Positions 36,235 through 45,075 are shown, counted from the first letter of the stretch. The stretch is 64,000 nt of DNA from Pontibacter deserti (GCF_023630255.1 NZ_JALPRS010000001.1:2604001-2668000); one strand, 5' to 3'. Made by a program: numbers and translations. Notes: generated from the letters alone by a model not told the origin.

Positions 36235-37569
36235 ATGATATTCAATATTTTCCTGACCATATTACTGGTGTTGCTCAATGGCTTTTTCGTGGCTGCTGAG
36301 TTTGCAATTGTAAAAGTCAGGGCTTCTCAGATAGAATTGCGTGCCCAGGCCGGTAACACTATGGCTAAAATGGCGCAGCACATGATCTCGCATTTAGATG
36401 CTTACTTATCAGCAACGCAGTTAGGTATAACGCTGGCTTCACTTGGCTTGGGTTGGATAGGTGAAAGCGTAGTGTCGCAGATCATTATCAACATTATGTC
36501 AGCATTTGGTTTTGAGCCAAGTCCTGAAGTTGCCCATAGTATAGCTTTGCCAATTGCCTTTGCCCTGATTACTGTATTGCACATTGTGTTCGGCGAGCTG
36601 GCTCCTAAGTCACTTGCTATTCAGCGACCTGAATCTACTACGCTTGCCATTGCGCTACCGCTTCGCTTCTTCTATATCCTGTTCATACCATTTATCTGGA
36701 TCCTGAACGGGTTATCTAATTTTATACTTCGCTCTATGGGCATTCGTGCTCTGCATGGTTCTGAAGTACACTCTGCCGAAGAATTGCGCCTGTTGTTTGA
36801 ACAAAGTGCCGAAGGTGGTGCCATACAGGATTCTCAGCATGAGCTGATCGAGAACGTGTTCCAGTTTAATGAGCGCATGGTAAAGCAGATACAGGTACCA
36901 CGTACTAAAATGATTGCCATCGACATCAACATTTCGGAGCATGACCTGATGGAGATCATTTTTAACGAAGGCTACTCCCGGTTACCGGTTTACAATGGCA
37001 CCATTGATAATATTGTAGGGGTACTATATGTAAAAGACCTGTTAAGCATTATGCGACTTGGTGAGCCTGTAGTACTGGAGAAACTCATCCGCCCGGCTTA
37101 CTTTGTACCTGAAACCAAGAAGATCAACCGACTGCTGAAACAGTTTCAGCGCCGGCACCTGCACATGGCTATTGCTACCGATGAATTTGGAGGCGTATCA
37201 GGTATAGTTACCATTGAGGATATTATTGAAGAGCTGGTAGGTGAGATCCAGGACGAGTATGATGAGGAAGTACCGCTGGTAGAAATGATCGGTGACTTTG
37301 AATATAAAGTCAGTGCTGCGGCTCCTATTTCAGATGCGAATGATTACCTGCCTTACCCGCTGCCTGAAGGTGAGGATTATGAAACTGTAGGCGGACTGGT
37401 AAGTGTGCTTTACGGGCAGATTCCTGAAGACATTACCGATACTATAGATTTTAACGAATATGAAGTTCGGGTGCTGGAGAAATCAGAAAGGAGCCTGATA
37501 TCTGTTCTGTTTAAAATACGCGAAGAAATGCGCGAAGAAACTGTTTATCGGGAAATGCCGGAGCATTAA
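36235..37569 (+). CDS. Hemolysin-family CNNM-type transporter with CBS domains
   Basis: A protein of 444 residues in the order CNNM (DUF21) membrane domain, two CBS domains and a CorC/HlyC domain. Residues 1-190 have about four hydrophobic segments with NGFFVAAEFAIVKVRASQIE, SATQLGITLASLGLGWIGE and FGELAPKSLAIQRPE, all typical. The CBS pair begins near residue 215 (VPRTKMIAIDIN) and continues to EEDYDEE-type acidic sequence near 340. The C-terminal PLVEMIGDFEYKVSAAAPISDAND is CorC/HlyC. Members are magnesium or cobalt efflux-related proteins; true hemolytic activity is not implied. The gene is monocistronic and converges on the carbonic anhydrase homologue. Confidence 0.9.
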   Translation: MIFNIFLTILLVLLNGFFVAAEFAIVKVRASQIELRAQAGNTMAKMAQHMISHLDAYLSATQLGITLASLGLGWIGESVVSQIIINIMSAFGFEPSPEVAHSIALPIAFALITVLHIVFGELAPKSLAIQRPESTTLAIALPLRFFYILFIPFIWILNGLSNFILRSMGIRALHGSEVHSAEELRLLFEQSAEGGAIQDSQHELIENVFQFNERMVKQIQVPRTKMIAIDINISEHDLMEIIFNEGYSRLPVYNGTIDNIVGVLYVKDLLSIMRLGEPVVLEKLIRPAYFVPETKKINRLLKQFQRRHLHMAIATDEFGGVSGIVTIEDIIEELVGEIQDEYDEEVPLVEMIGDFEYKVSAAAPISDANDYLPYPLPEGEDYETVGGLVSVLYGQIPEDITDTIDFNEYEVRVLEKSERSLISVLFKIREEMREETVYREMPEH

Positions 37570-37591
37570 AATTTACTAAAAAAGAGTACAG

Positions 37592-37630
37592 AAGCCTGCT
37601 CTGCCAATTATAAACTGGCAAAGCAGGCTT
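37592..37630. terminator. Bidirectional terminator
   Basis: AAGCCTGCTCTGCCA and TGGCAAAGCAGGCTT pair over 15 positions with one mismatch and a 9-nt loop, and TTCTGTTTT follows. Confidence 0.85.
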
Positions 37631-37637
37631 TTCTGTT

Positions 37638-38156
37638 TTACTCTTTGCCTGTAAACCAGCCGCTGTACATCACATAGTTGTTGGCTACTTTATCAAGCCC
37701 ATCTATCTGTTCCTGGCTTAGTTGCTTTACTTTACGGGCAGGTATACCGGCATAAATCCAACCCGATTCGCAAACTGTATTTTCCAGCACAATGGCCCCG
37801 GCAGCCACTATACAATTTTTCTGCACCAGTGCATTGTCCATCACAATCGACCCCATTCCTATCAGCACATTATCTTCTACGGTGCAGCCATGTACAATTG
37901 CATTATGCCCGATAGATACGTTACTACCTATAGTTGTAGCGGCTTTCTGGTAGGTGCAATGTATAACAGCGCCATCCTGTATGTTGCTTTTATCACCTAT
38001 ACGAATTGCATTCACGTCGCCCCGGATAACCGCATTGAACCATACCGAACACTCACGGCCCATTACTACATCGCCAACTATAGTAGCATTCTCTGCTACA
38101 AAACAATCTTGACCCAACTGTGGCATTAAGCCTTTAACCGGAAGTATAACGGGCAT
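37638..38156 (-). CDS. Gamma carbonic anhydrase-family hexapeptide protein
   Basis: A left-handed beta-helix protein of 172 residues. Hexapeptide repeats run through most of it (ATIVGDVVMGRECSVWFNAVIRGDVNAIRIGDKSNIQDGAVIHCTYQ). Histidines in VIHCTYQ, SIGHNAIVHGC occupy the zinc-ligand positions of gamma-class carbonic anhydrases. The family includes the true Cam enzyme and inactive or acyl-transferase-like relatives such as PaaY and YrdA, so activity is not assured. A heptad array lies directly before the ATG. Confidence 0.85.
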   Translation of the reverse strand: MPVILPVKGLMPQLGQDCFVAENATIVGDVVMGRECSVWFNAVIRGDVNAIRIGDKSNIQDGAVIHCTYQKAATTIGSNVSIGHNAIVHGCTVEDNVLIGMGSIVMDNALVQKNCIVAAGAIVLENTVCESGWIYAGIPARKVKQLSQEQIDGLDKVANNYVMYSGWFTGKE

Positions 38157-38164
38157 AGTTTTTT

Positions 38165-38199
38165 GAATTATGAATTAAGAATTACGAATTATGAATGGG
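38165..38199. repeat. Heptad-periodic array upstream of the gamma carbonic anhydrase gene
   Basis: Five 7-bp units begin with GAAT (GAATTAT, GAATTAA, GAATTAC, GAATTAT, GAATGGG). They start nine bases above the start codon of the minus-strand gene. Confidence 0.65.
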
Positions 38200-38250
38200 T
38201 TGTAAAGTTAGATTTTAATTGCTGATCATCCGAATAACCAATAACTATAA

Positions 38251-39231
38251 CTAAGCCAACAGCCGCTTCCAGGTGCCTTTGTGGTAGTTATACTTTAAGG
38301 TACTGGGCAAGGCTTTCCAAAAGTATTTGTTCAAGTTTACGGCAAAACTGGGCTGCATGTAACAGTTTATAGTACATCCTTCGCAGGCAGGCAACCGACC
38401 TTCCAGTTTCTTTAATTTTTCTACCTCGGGGCTATAGTATAGTTGCTGCAGGTTTCCATTGATCGGGTAGCTTTTGGTACCCAGGTGGTAGCAAGGCAAA
38501 ACAAGTTCGTTCTCAGGAGAGATAACTATAGTTGTAGTAGCAGCTTTGCAGACCGGATTTCCAACATGATTACCGCCATCTTTACGTAGTTGTATAAAGC
38601 CGTCGTTCAGGTATACGCCTTTACGCTTGCCAAATTGGGTCAGGTAATCCAGTTCTTCTTCAGTTAAGCGTTCGCCGGTATCTACGGTGTTATATTCAAA
38701 AGCCGGATTAAGTATAAGTATAAGCTTCTTCGGTAAAATCAGCTGTTGATACACTTCTTCCAGCTCGTGCAGGTTGTGCTTAAACACCGTGAAAAGTATA
38801 TCCGGTCGTTCGCCCAATGCCTTTGCTACCTTAACAGACTCCATTACAAAATCATAACAGGCTACTCCCCTTCCGGCATCGTGTTTCTCTTTATGTGCAG
38901 AATCAAGAGAGAAATGCAGCATGTCTACTTTACCTTTTAGCCGCTCAGCCAGTTTAGGATAAAGCATGGCATTGGTAGTAAGCGTGGTAATAAAACCCAT
39001 ATTATGCGCCAGAGCCAACATTTCATCTATCTGCCGATGCAGCAACGGTTCGCCGCCGGTAAAATCAATTACCTGCACCCCTAATCTTTTTAAATCCTGC
39101 AGATTCTGCTTTACATCTTGTAGTGTAATGTAGGGTGATGGTTTTTCCCAGATGTCGCAGAACGAGCACTTTGCGTTACAGCGGTAGGTAACGTAATAGT
39201 TGCAGAGTACAGGTTTGGTTCTCAGGAGCAT
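38251..39231 (-). CDS. Radical SAM protein with C-terminal cysteine cluster
   Basis: A protein of 326 residues from the ATG at 39231; an in-frame TTG just upstream is less likely. The radical SAM cluster motif is CNAKCSFC at residues 18-25, followed by the GGEPLLH glycine-rich SAM site near residue 58. The C-terminal half has CKAATTTIVISPENELVLPC and then CEGCTINC, which fits a SPASM- or twitch-like auxiliary cluster. Such enzymes modify peptides or cofactors. No precursor peptide or recognised partner is adjacent. The substrate is unknown. Confidence 0.85.
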   Translation of the reverse strand: MLLRTKPVLCNYYVTYRCNAKCSFCDIWEKPSPYITLQDVKQNLQDLKRLGVQVIDFTGGEPLLHRQIDEMLALAHNMGFITTLTTNAMLYPKLAERLKGKVDMLHFSLDSAHKEKHDAGRGVACYDFVMESVKVAKALGERPDILFTVFKHNLHELEEVYQQLILPKKLILILNPAFEYNTVDTGERLTEEELDYLTQFGKRKGVYLNDGFIQLRKDGGNHVGNPVCKAATTTIVISPENELVLPCYHLGTKSYPINGNLQQLYYSPEVEKLKKLEGRLPACEGCTINCYMQPSFAVNLNKYFWKALPSTLKYNYHKGTWKRLLA

Positions 39232-39239
39232 CAATCAGG

Positions 39240-39274
39240 AATTATAAATTCAAAATTATGAATTATGAATTAGT
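39240..39274. repeat. Heptad-periodic array upstream of the radical SAM gene
   Basis: Five 7-bp units begin with AATT (AATTATA, AATTCAA, AATTATG, AATTATG, AATTAGT), starting nine bases above the start codon. Confidence 0.6.
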
Positions 39275-39332
39275 ATAGATTACGAATGTTCAGATGAATT
39301 AACTAAACTCCAGATTTTCTACATTTATACTT

Positions 39333-39374
39333 CTCTAACTCCTAAACTCTTAAACTCTCTAATTCCTAAACTAT
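39333..39374. repeat. Heptad-periodic array upstream of the RidA-family gene
   Basis: Six 7-bp units (CTCTAAC, TCCTAAA, CTCTTAA, ACTCTCT, AATTCCT, AAACTAT) run into the ATG at 39373. The sequence is unrelated to the neighbouring arrays but the period is the same. Confidence 0.6.
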
Positions 39375-39807
39375 GAAAAGACAAAACATCTCCTCGGGTG
39401 CTGTGTGGGAAGATATAGTTGGCTATAGCCGTGCCGTGCGCGTTGGCAATATAGTGGAAGTAGCGGGCACCACCGCTACCAACGGCGACGAAATTATAGG
39501 CAAAGGCAATGCTTATGAACAAACCCGGTTTATACTTCAGAAAATAGAACTGGCTTTGCAGCAGGCCGGAGCAAGCATAACCGATGTCGTGCGCACCCGC
39601 ATGTTTGTAACTGACATCAGCCAATGGGAACAAGTTGGCCGTGCCCATGGCGAGGTGTTCCGAAGTATAAAACCTGCCTCCGCTATGGTGCAGGTAAGCG
39701 CACTTATTAACCCAGAGCTTTTAGTAGAAATTGAAGCTACGGCAATAGTTACTTCCGATAACGAAAGCCTGATAAACGAACAAGCTACCCCTTACGACGA
39801 AGTATAG
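39373..39807 (+). CDS. RidA-family (YjgF/YER057c/UK114) protein
   Basis: A trimeric RidA-fold protein of 144 residues. RidA hydrolyses reactive enamine/imine intermediates, but this protein is divergent from the archetype. GNIVEVAGTTATNGDEIIGKGNAYEQTRFILQKIELALQQAG and VVRTRMFVTDISQWEQVGRAHGEVF are typical of the YjgF family, and the invariant arginine is in VVRTRMFV. ALINPELLVEIEATA matches the C-terminal strand. It precedes the LD-carboxypeptidase by about 105 bp in the same direction. Confidence 0.88.
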   Translation: MKRQNISSGAVWEDIVGYSRAVRVGNIVEVAGTTATNGDEIIGKGNAYEQTRFILQKIELALQQAGASITDVVRTRMFVTDISQWEQVGRAHGEVFRSIKPASAMVQVSALINPELLVEIEATAIVTSDNESLINEQATPYDEV

Positions 39808-39912
39808 CTGTAAACTTAGCTGTGTATTCTGGCTATAGTTTAGCAACACCGGCGCACTGCAACTTTTATTAAAATCTCCTAACTTGGCAATTGCTTATAC
39901 TTTATACTTTTT

Positions 39913-40809
39913 ATGATATCTGCCCTACAGCCCGGCGACAAAATCGCTATTATTTCTACTGCCCGGAAAATTACTTCACAAGAGCTTATACCTGCCCTCC
40001 ATACTTTTGAGAACTGGGGACTGCAGGTGGTGCTTGGCCAAAGTATAAATGCCAGTTATAATCAATTTGCCGGCGACGATGCGCTCCGTTTACAGGACTT
40101 CCAGCAGATGCTTGATGATGAAAGTATAAAAGCTATCGTTTGTGCCCGCGGGGGTTACGGCACTACCCGCATCATCGATCAGGTAGATTTCACGAAATTT
40201 AAAAAGCAGCCGAAATGGGTGATCGGGTTCAGCGATGTAACCACTATTCACAGCCATATCCATAACTTAGGCATCGAAACAATACATGCTATTATGCCGG
40301 TGCTGTTTGGTCGCGTAGGGACGATTGATTCTGTTGAAACATTGCGCCAGGTATTGTTCGGAGAAAACCTGAGTTATACTTCAGCACCGCATCCCTTTAA
40401 CCGCACCGGCACCGCCAGAGGGCAACTGGTAGGCGGAAACTTATCGATGTTGCATACACTAACCGGCACCAAATCCGATATCAACACCGATGGCAAAATC
40501 CTGTTCCTCGAGGACCTGGATGAATACCTGTACCACATCGACCGCATGCTCGTGCACCTCGACCGAAGCGGCAAACTCAGCAACCTGGCTGGCCTTATAG
40601 TCGGCGATATGAGCGATATGAAAGATAATGCCATCCCCTTCGGCAAAACTGCTTACGAGATTATACTGGAGCACACGGGCAAGTATAACTATCCTGTCTG
40701 CTACAACTTCCCGGTTGGCCACGAGCCCCTGAACTTAGCCCTGGTTTGTGGCAGAGAGGCTACACTTGATGTAAGTGAGTTGGGGGCGAGCTTGGGGTAC
40801 AATTTTTAA
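39913..40809 (+). CDS. ldcA: LD-carboxypeptidase, peptidase family S66
   Basis: A serine peptidase of 298 residues that removes the terminal D-Ala from murein tetrapeptides during cell wall recycling. The nucleophile is Ser107 in WVIGFSDVTTIH, the conserved CARGGYGTTRI segment lies before it, the glutamate is in LFLEDLDEYLYHIDRML, and the histidine is in VGHEPLNLALVCG. No signal peptide is seen, so the site of action is cytoplasmic. The microcin-immunity protein MccF is a relative, but no microcin cluster is near. Confidence 0.9.
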   Translation: MISALQPGDKIAIISTARKITSQELIPALHTFENWGLQVVLGQSINASYNQFAGDDALRLQDFQQMLDDESIKAIVCARGGYGTTRIIDQVDFTKFKKQPKWVIGFSDVTTIHSHIHNLGIETIHAIMPVLFGRVGTIDSVETLRQVLFGENLSYTSAPHPFNRTGTARGQLVGGNLSMLHTLTGTKSDINTDGKILFLEDLDEYLYHIDRMLVHLDRSGKLSNLAGLIVGDMSDMKDNAIPFGKTAYEIILEHTGKYNYPVCYNFPVGHEPLNLALVCGREATLDVSELGASLGYNF

Positions 40810-41416
40810 AGCTACATCTTCATCACAACATCAGTTCAAAATTATCTGAATTCTAATCACTTTATAGTTCAAAAGCGCTTAATATAGCTATTAAACAGCC
40901 TTTTAAAAGATATAGGGTATATAAATTCCCCATTATTTTTTATACAGTCAGCAGATCTACTGAGTCATACACCTACTTTTTTATTATAAATAAATAACAT
41001 TAAAATTACAATCGTATATTTTATTTAGAACTCCTGACACATGTAAATATGGTAGTTACATGTAATTAAAGGCTTCTTCTGTGAATACCCTGTATAACAT
41101 TAAATGTGTCTTCCTTAGCATATTTTCAGGCATTTTCGCAGGCCTTTACCTATATGAGCGTTTGTGATGTATTGATAACCGAAGAAACCCCGAAATACGG
41201 GATCTGGCACCAGGTTGATATGCACTCCTGACAGATCAGGGCATATAGTTAACTCGTCTCAACTACAAATTAAACTCCTCTCTCTAAACTTCTAGCGCAA
41301 GTGGTTTTCATATCTCTTGGCTGGCACTGCTGTGTGCTTTTAAAAAGCAAATCGACTATATCCACCACAGAAAATTATCACCAACATTAAATGTTCAACA
41401 TTAAATACCAACAATT
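40810..41416. other. 607-bp spacer with unidentified structured segments
   Basis: No gene is supported. ACATGTAA (41039-41046) and TTACATGT (41056-41063) form a perfect inverted repeat with a 9-bp spacer. Further on, CCCG/CGGG (41189-41201), CTGG/CCAG (41204-41213) and a long hairpin at 41218-41246 follow each other. The long hairpin has ATATGC/GCATAT plus CCTGA/TCAGG stems, a CAGA loop and a 3-nt bulge. The layout resembles a structured leader or a small RNA, but I do not recognise the family. The heptad array at 41379 ends the spacer. Confidence 0.45.
41379..41413. repeat. Heptad-periodic array before the 41417-41869 gene
   Basis: The 7-bp units CACCAAC, ATTAAAT, GTTCAAC, ATTAAAT and ACCAACA run directly into the region of the ATG. 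Confidence 0.6.
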
Positions 41417-41869
41417 ATGAAAACAAAAACCTTCAGTTTCGTTATCGCGCTTATCGCGTTGTTTAGTTTAGGCGTTTATGCAGATTGCCACCAAGTTCAA
41501 AAGTTATCAATTTCTACAGAAAATAACACAATATCAATATCCGGAAAAATAGCCGGACTTGGCAACGTGAATGAAGAGGTAGATTGGATTTTATCAGGCT
41601 CATTAACAGGTGAATTCCAATGCATTAGTCCAGGACAAAGAAAACAAGATCCCGGATCGGAATCTCCTGGCTTAACTACTTACGATTTTTCAGCCAGTGG
41701 TTCAGGTGTTCCTAGAAATGGTAACTTATTATTTACTGCATCCGACACAGGACCTTGTACTTATGGTAATGGTAAATTCGAAATCAGACTCCTAAACCCA
41801 AGTTTCTCAGGTTACATTACAGTTATATACCCTGATGGTAGTGAGTGTACTTCTCAACTTAGCTTCTAG
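41417..41869 (+). CDS. Small exported protein of unknown function
   Basis: A protein of 150 residues that I do not recognise. The N-terminus MKTKTFSFVIALIALFSLGVYA is a strong signal peptide. The mature part starts DCHQVQKLSIS and is beta-rich, Ser/Gly-rich and neutral, with four cysteines (in DCHQ, EFQCIS, GPCTYG and SECTS) that could form two disulphides. This looks like a secreted or surface beta-sandwich. It precedes a TonB-dependent receptor gene by 150 bp but has its own terminator. Base composition is more AT-rich than that of the housekeeping genes. Confidence 0.7.
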   Translation: MKTKTFSFVIALIALFSLGVYADCHQVQKLSISTENNTISISGKIAGLGNVNEEVDWILSGSLTGEFQCISPGQRKQDPGSESPGLTTYDFSASGSGVPRNGNLLFTASDTGPCTYGNGKFEIRLLNPSFSGYITVIYPDGSECTSQLSF

Positions 41870-41891
41870 AGATTAAACAACTTGATGAAAT

Positions 41892-41928
41892 GCTAAAAAC
41901 AGCCGGGGTTAACTCCTCGGCTTTTAGC
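41892..41928 (+). terminator. Terminator of the 41417-41869 gene
   Basis: GCTAAAA-AC-AGCCG pairs with CGGCT-TTTAGC with small bulges around a short loop, followed by TTTTG. Confidence 0.8.
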
Positions 41929-42019
41929 TTTTGTATAAGCTAAAAGCAGTAAAACTTATATTATTAGTTGATGAAATACTTTAAGTTTCATATACCATTC
42001 CCTAGTTCTTAATATAGTT

Positions 42020-44413
42020 TTGCCAAAAATATTTTATAATATCAAACTAGTTATTCTAACAGTTTTACTATGCTGTTATTCTTTTTCTTTAGCAATAGCT
42101 CAATCCTCAACTACAAATACCAACTCTATAAAAGGAGCTATAACAGACTCCATCAACCAACAACCATTAGCTTATGTAACAGTAGTTGTACAAGAATCAG
42201 TAACTACTAAAACTATAAAAAGCACCCTCACAAATGACAGCGGTTTTTTTGAGATAACTGGACTCCCGGAAAACCAATACAAGCTTATACTTTCTTATGT
42301 AGGTTATAAAACCAAAACTATAGCCTTACCCGCATTTACTTCCCCAACTATAAACCTGGGCACCATATCACTTGCCTCCACTGCCACCCTCCTGGATGAG
42401 ATACAGGTAATAACACAGAAGCCCCTGGTAGAGCAGGATGCCGAAAAACTTATTTATAATGTTGATGCAGATCCGGAAAGTGCCATACTAAACACACTGG
42501 ATATGTTTAGGAAAATACCTTTGCTAACAGTTGATGCTGATGACAACCTGCTACTAAACGGGAGTAATTCTTACCAGATACTGGTTAATGGTAAAAGATC
42601 GTCGTTGTTTTCAGGTAACCTGCAAGATATACTGAAAGGGCTACCGGCCAATTCAATTAAAAAAGTAGAGGTAATTACAAACCCGCCGGCCAGGTACGAG
42701 GCTGCCGGTGTCGGGGGCATTATCAATATTGTTACTTACCGGAAAAGTATAAGCGGCTATAATGGTTCTGTAAACCTGGGAGCTAACAGCCCGGAAGGTT
42801 ATAATGGTGGTAGCTACGTAACTGCTAATGCCGGTAAGGTTAACTTCTCTGGTCGTATAAACAGCAGCACCAATACCAGCCCTGCCAGAAAATATTTTTT
42901 CTTCAGAGAGGATATCATGCAGCAGAACAGACTGGAGCAGACAGGTGAGAGCAGTAGTAAAAGCAGGTTCAACAGTTTGAGCGGCGAAATAAGCTATGAC
43001 CTGAACTCACTGGATAATATTACCGGTTCTTTTGGCCTGAACGGTGGCAAAGGCTCCAATAACTATGAACAGCATGTGGAGCAATTAAATACGCTCGGCG
43101 AAGTAACGGAAGCTTACAAAAACCTTAACTCAGGAGACTATAAAACCAATGGTAATGACCTGAGTTTAAGTTACCAGCATAGCTCCAGGAAAAACGATCA
43201 GCAGCTACTCTCCTTTTCTTTTAACCGGATCAGCAGCGATAATAAGAGTACATCAGATTTCGCGTTACAGCCTATCTTTAACTATACTGGCCGGGTAAGC
43301 ACTACAAATAATCAGGATAAGTCTAGGCAGTATACTTTGCAGGCAGATTACATTCAACCAGTTGGCAAACAGATACTGGAGCTAGGCTTAAAATCTTTAC
43401 TTGATAAGAACAGCAGCAATTATTTCTATAAAACACAAGATCCGGAAACAGGGGAGTTTCTGCTTGACTCAAGCCAGAGTAATAATTTTAATTATAATCA
43501 GGATATACATGCTGCTTATGTATCGCTAACTATAAAAATGGGTAACTGGGGGCTGAGAAGCGGAGCAAGAGCCGAACAGACAAGATTAGATGCAGACTTC
43601 AGATCATCCGGAACAGAGGTGAAACAGAATTATCTGAACCTGTTCCCCAGCGCTACCCTATCGTATTTGCTAAAAGGTACCAGTACCATAAAACTCTCCT
43701 ATAACCAGCGAATAGAGCGGCCAGGGCTATACTACCTGGATCCTTACGTGGACCTTACTGACCCTTTGAACATCAGCTTTGGCAACCCAACCCTGGATCC
43801 TGCAACCAGCCATACTGTTCAACTGGAGTTCGATACTTTCTTTAAAGGCACCTCTATTAACACGAATATCTATCATAATTTCACGAACAATTCTATACAG
43901 CAATTTACTGTTCTGGGCACAGATTCTGTTGCCCGCACTACTTATGGTAATTTAGGCCAGAACCGAAACTATGGATTAACCCTTAACGGCAACACCACCT
44001 TATTTAAAAAGCTGAATATCAGTATTAACTCGGGCTCTAATTATGTGAGCTATACAAGCCAGCTAGAGGGCAAACCTCAGAATAACGAAGGCTTTACATA
44101 TCATATACAGGGTAGTACAAGTTACAGGTTTGGCAAGGGATGGCGCGCCAGTGGCAACTTAGGTTATAATTCTCCTAATATATTGTTACAGGGCAAAACC
44201 GGTGGCTATACCTGGAGCAGCCTTTCTGTGAATAAAGATTTTCTTAAAGATAACAAGGCAAGTATAAACCTGGCAGTAAGGAGCCCGTTCCGGAAAACCC
44301 GAAGTTCCTCAACAAAGGTTATTAACCCAAACTTTTACCAGGTGCGGGAGTCTAACACTGAGATCCGCCAGTTTAGCCTGTCTTTCAATTATCGTTTCGG
44401 AAAGCTGAAATAG
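42020..44413 (+). CDS. TonB-dependent receptor / outer membrane beta-barrel protein
   Basis: A protein of 797 residues. A signal peptide (residues 1-28, ending AIAQ) precedes a CarboxypepD_reg-like domain (KGAITDSINQQPLAYVTVVV, with GYKTKTIALP). The plug region (about 130-230) has QKPLVEQDAEKLIYNVDADPES, LLLNGSNSYQILVNGKRSS and KKVEVITNPPARYEAAGVGGIINIV. The remainder is a beta-barrel with a C-terminal phenylalanine-type strand (FSLSFNYRFGKLK). It belongs to the outer_membrane_beta-barrel family that takes up unknown ligands. Translation appears to start at TTG: the signal peptide needs this position and no ATG lies between the upstream in-frame stop at 41972 and 42020. Confidence 0.9.
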   Translation: MPKIFYNIKLVILTVLLCCYSFSLAIAQSSTTNTNSIKGAITDSINQQPLAYVTVVVQESVTTKTIKSTLTNDSGFFEITGLPENQYKLILSYVGYKTKTIALPAFTSPTINLGTISLASTATLLDEIQVITQKPLVEQDAEKLIYNVDADPESAILNTLDMFRKIPLLTVDADDNLLLNGSNSYQILVNGKRSSLFSGNLQDILKGLPANSIKKVEVITNPPARYEAAGVGGIINIVTYRKSISGYNGSVNLGANSPEGYNGGSYVTANAGKVNFSGRINSSTNTSPARKYFFFREDIMQQNRLEQTGESSSKSRFNSLSGEISYDLNSLDNITGSFGLNGGKGSNNYEQHVEQLNTLGEVTEAYKNLNSGDYKTNGNDLSLSYQHSSRKNDQQLLSFSFNRISSDNKSTSDFALQPIFNYTGRVSTTNNQDKSRQYTLQADYIQPVGKQILELGLKSLLDKNSSNYFYKTQDPETGEFLLDSSQSNNFNYNQDIHAAYVSLTIKMGNWGLRSGARAEQTRLDADFRSSGTEVKQNYLNLFPSATLSYLLKGTSTIKLSYNQRIERPGLYYLDPYVDLTDPLNISFGNPTLDPATSHTVQLEFDTFFKGTSINTNIYHNFTNNSIQQFTVLGTDSVARTTYGNLGQNRNYGLTLNGNTTLFKKLNISINSGSNYVSYTSQLEGKPQNNEGFTYHIQGSTSYRFGKGWRASGNLGYNSPNILLQGKTGGYTWSSLSVNKDFLKDNKASINLAVRSPFRKTRSSSTKVINPNFYQVRESNTEIRQFSLSFNYRFGKLK

Positions 44414-44592
44414 GTAGCTCCCACATAACTTACTCTTCTGCTATACTTGGTGTGATTGTGGTGGATTATACTTTATAGTTGGAAAGAGCTATATTGTGGT
44501 AGCAATATGCTGATAAACCCCAAATTAACTACGCACATAGTGCAGATAAGCGTATGTTTTCGTTTGTCTGGTAGTTGTGGTGCATTTGAACT

Positions 44593-45075
44593 ATGAAAGA
44601 TAAACAGATAAAACAAGTAGAGTTCTCGAAGCTGCGTCACGCCTACATTACAGTTAAAGGCTTTTTAGAGTCGGAGTCTTGGGAGAATGTTAAATCTCTG
44701 GACACTACAGTAGTGGAAGACCTGGGCTTGTATGGAGATGATAACTATGACCTACTGTTAAAATTTGTAGAAAAGTTCGAGCTTGATTTTGGTGACTTTC
44801 AATATGATAAGCATTTTTATTCTGAAGGAGAACTATTTGATTCATTTTCCGCTCTTAAAAGCCTTCTGACATTATCAGTATGGCTGCCACTATATACTAT
44901 TGAGTTACTGACTTTAAACAATGTAAAGATTGATAAACCAGATTTGTTTCCACCCAAAAGAACGGTAACAGATATGACTTTTAAAGACTTGTTGATTTGG
45001 TATATTGAAGGGAAGTATACCTCGGAGTCAGAAATTAAATATGAAATAAAAACGAAACCACAACAAAACCTATAG
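44593..45075 (+). CDS. DUF1493-family protein
   Basis: A cytoplasmic protein of 160 residues. Its segment VVEDLGLYGDDNYDLLLKFVEKFELDFGDFQYDKHFYSEGE resembles the DUF1493 family, an acyl-carrier-like or immunity-like small helical domain seen in scattered bacteria. A serine for phosphopantetheine attachment is not obvious, since GDDNYD has replaced the DSL motif. The rest is helical with a C-terminal lysine-rich tail. It precedes a small membrane protein in the same direction by 82 bp. The gene is isolated and AT-rich relative to neighbours. Confidence 0.7.
   Translation: MKDKQIKQVEFSKLRHAYITVKGFLESESWENVKSLDTTVVEDLGLYGDDNYDLLLKFVEKFELDFGDFQYDKHFYSEGELFDSFSALKSLLTLSVWLPLYTIELLTLNNVKIDKPDLFPPKRTVTDMTFKDLLIWYIEGKYTSESEIKYEIKTKPQQNL

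Noticed and set aside
38165..39274. CRISPR array
   Set aside because: The repeats are 7-bp units without spacers, and no cas gene is present.
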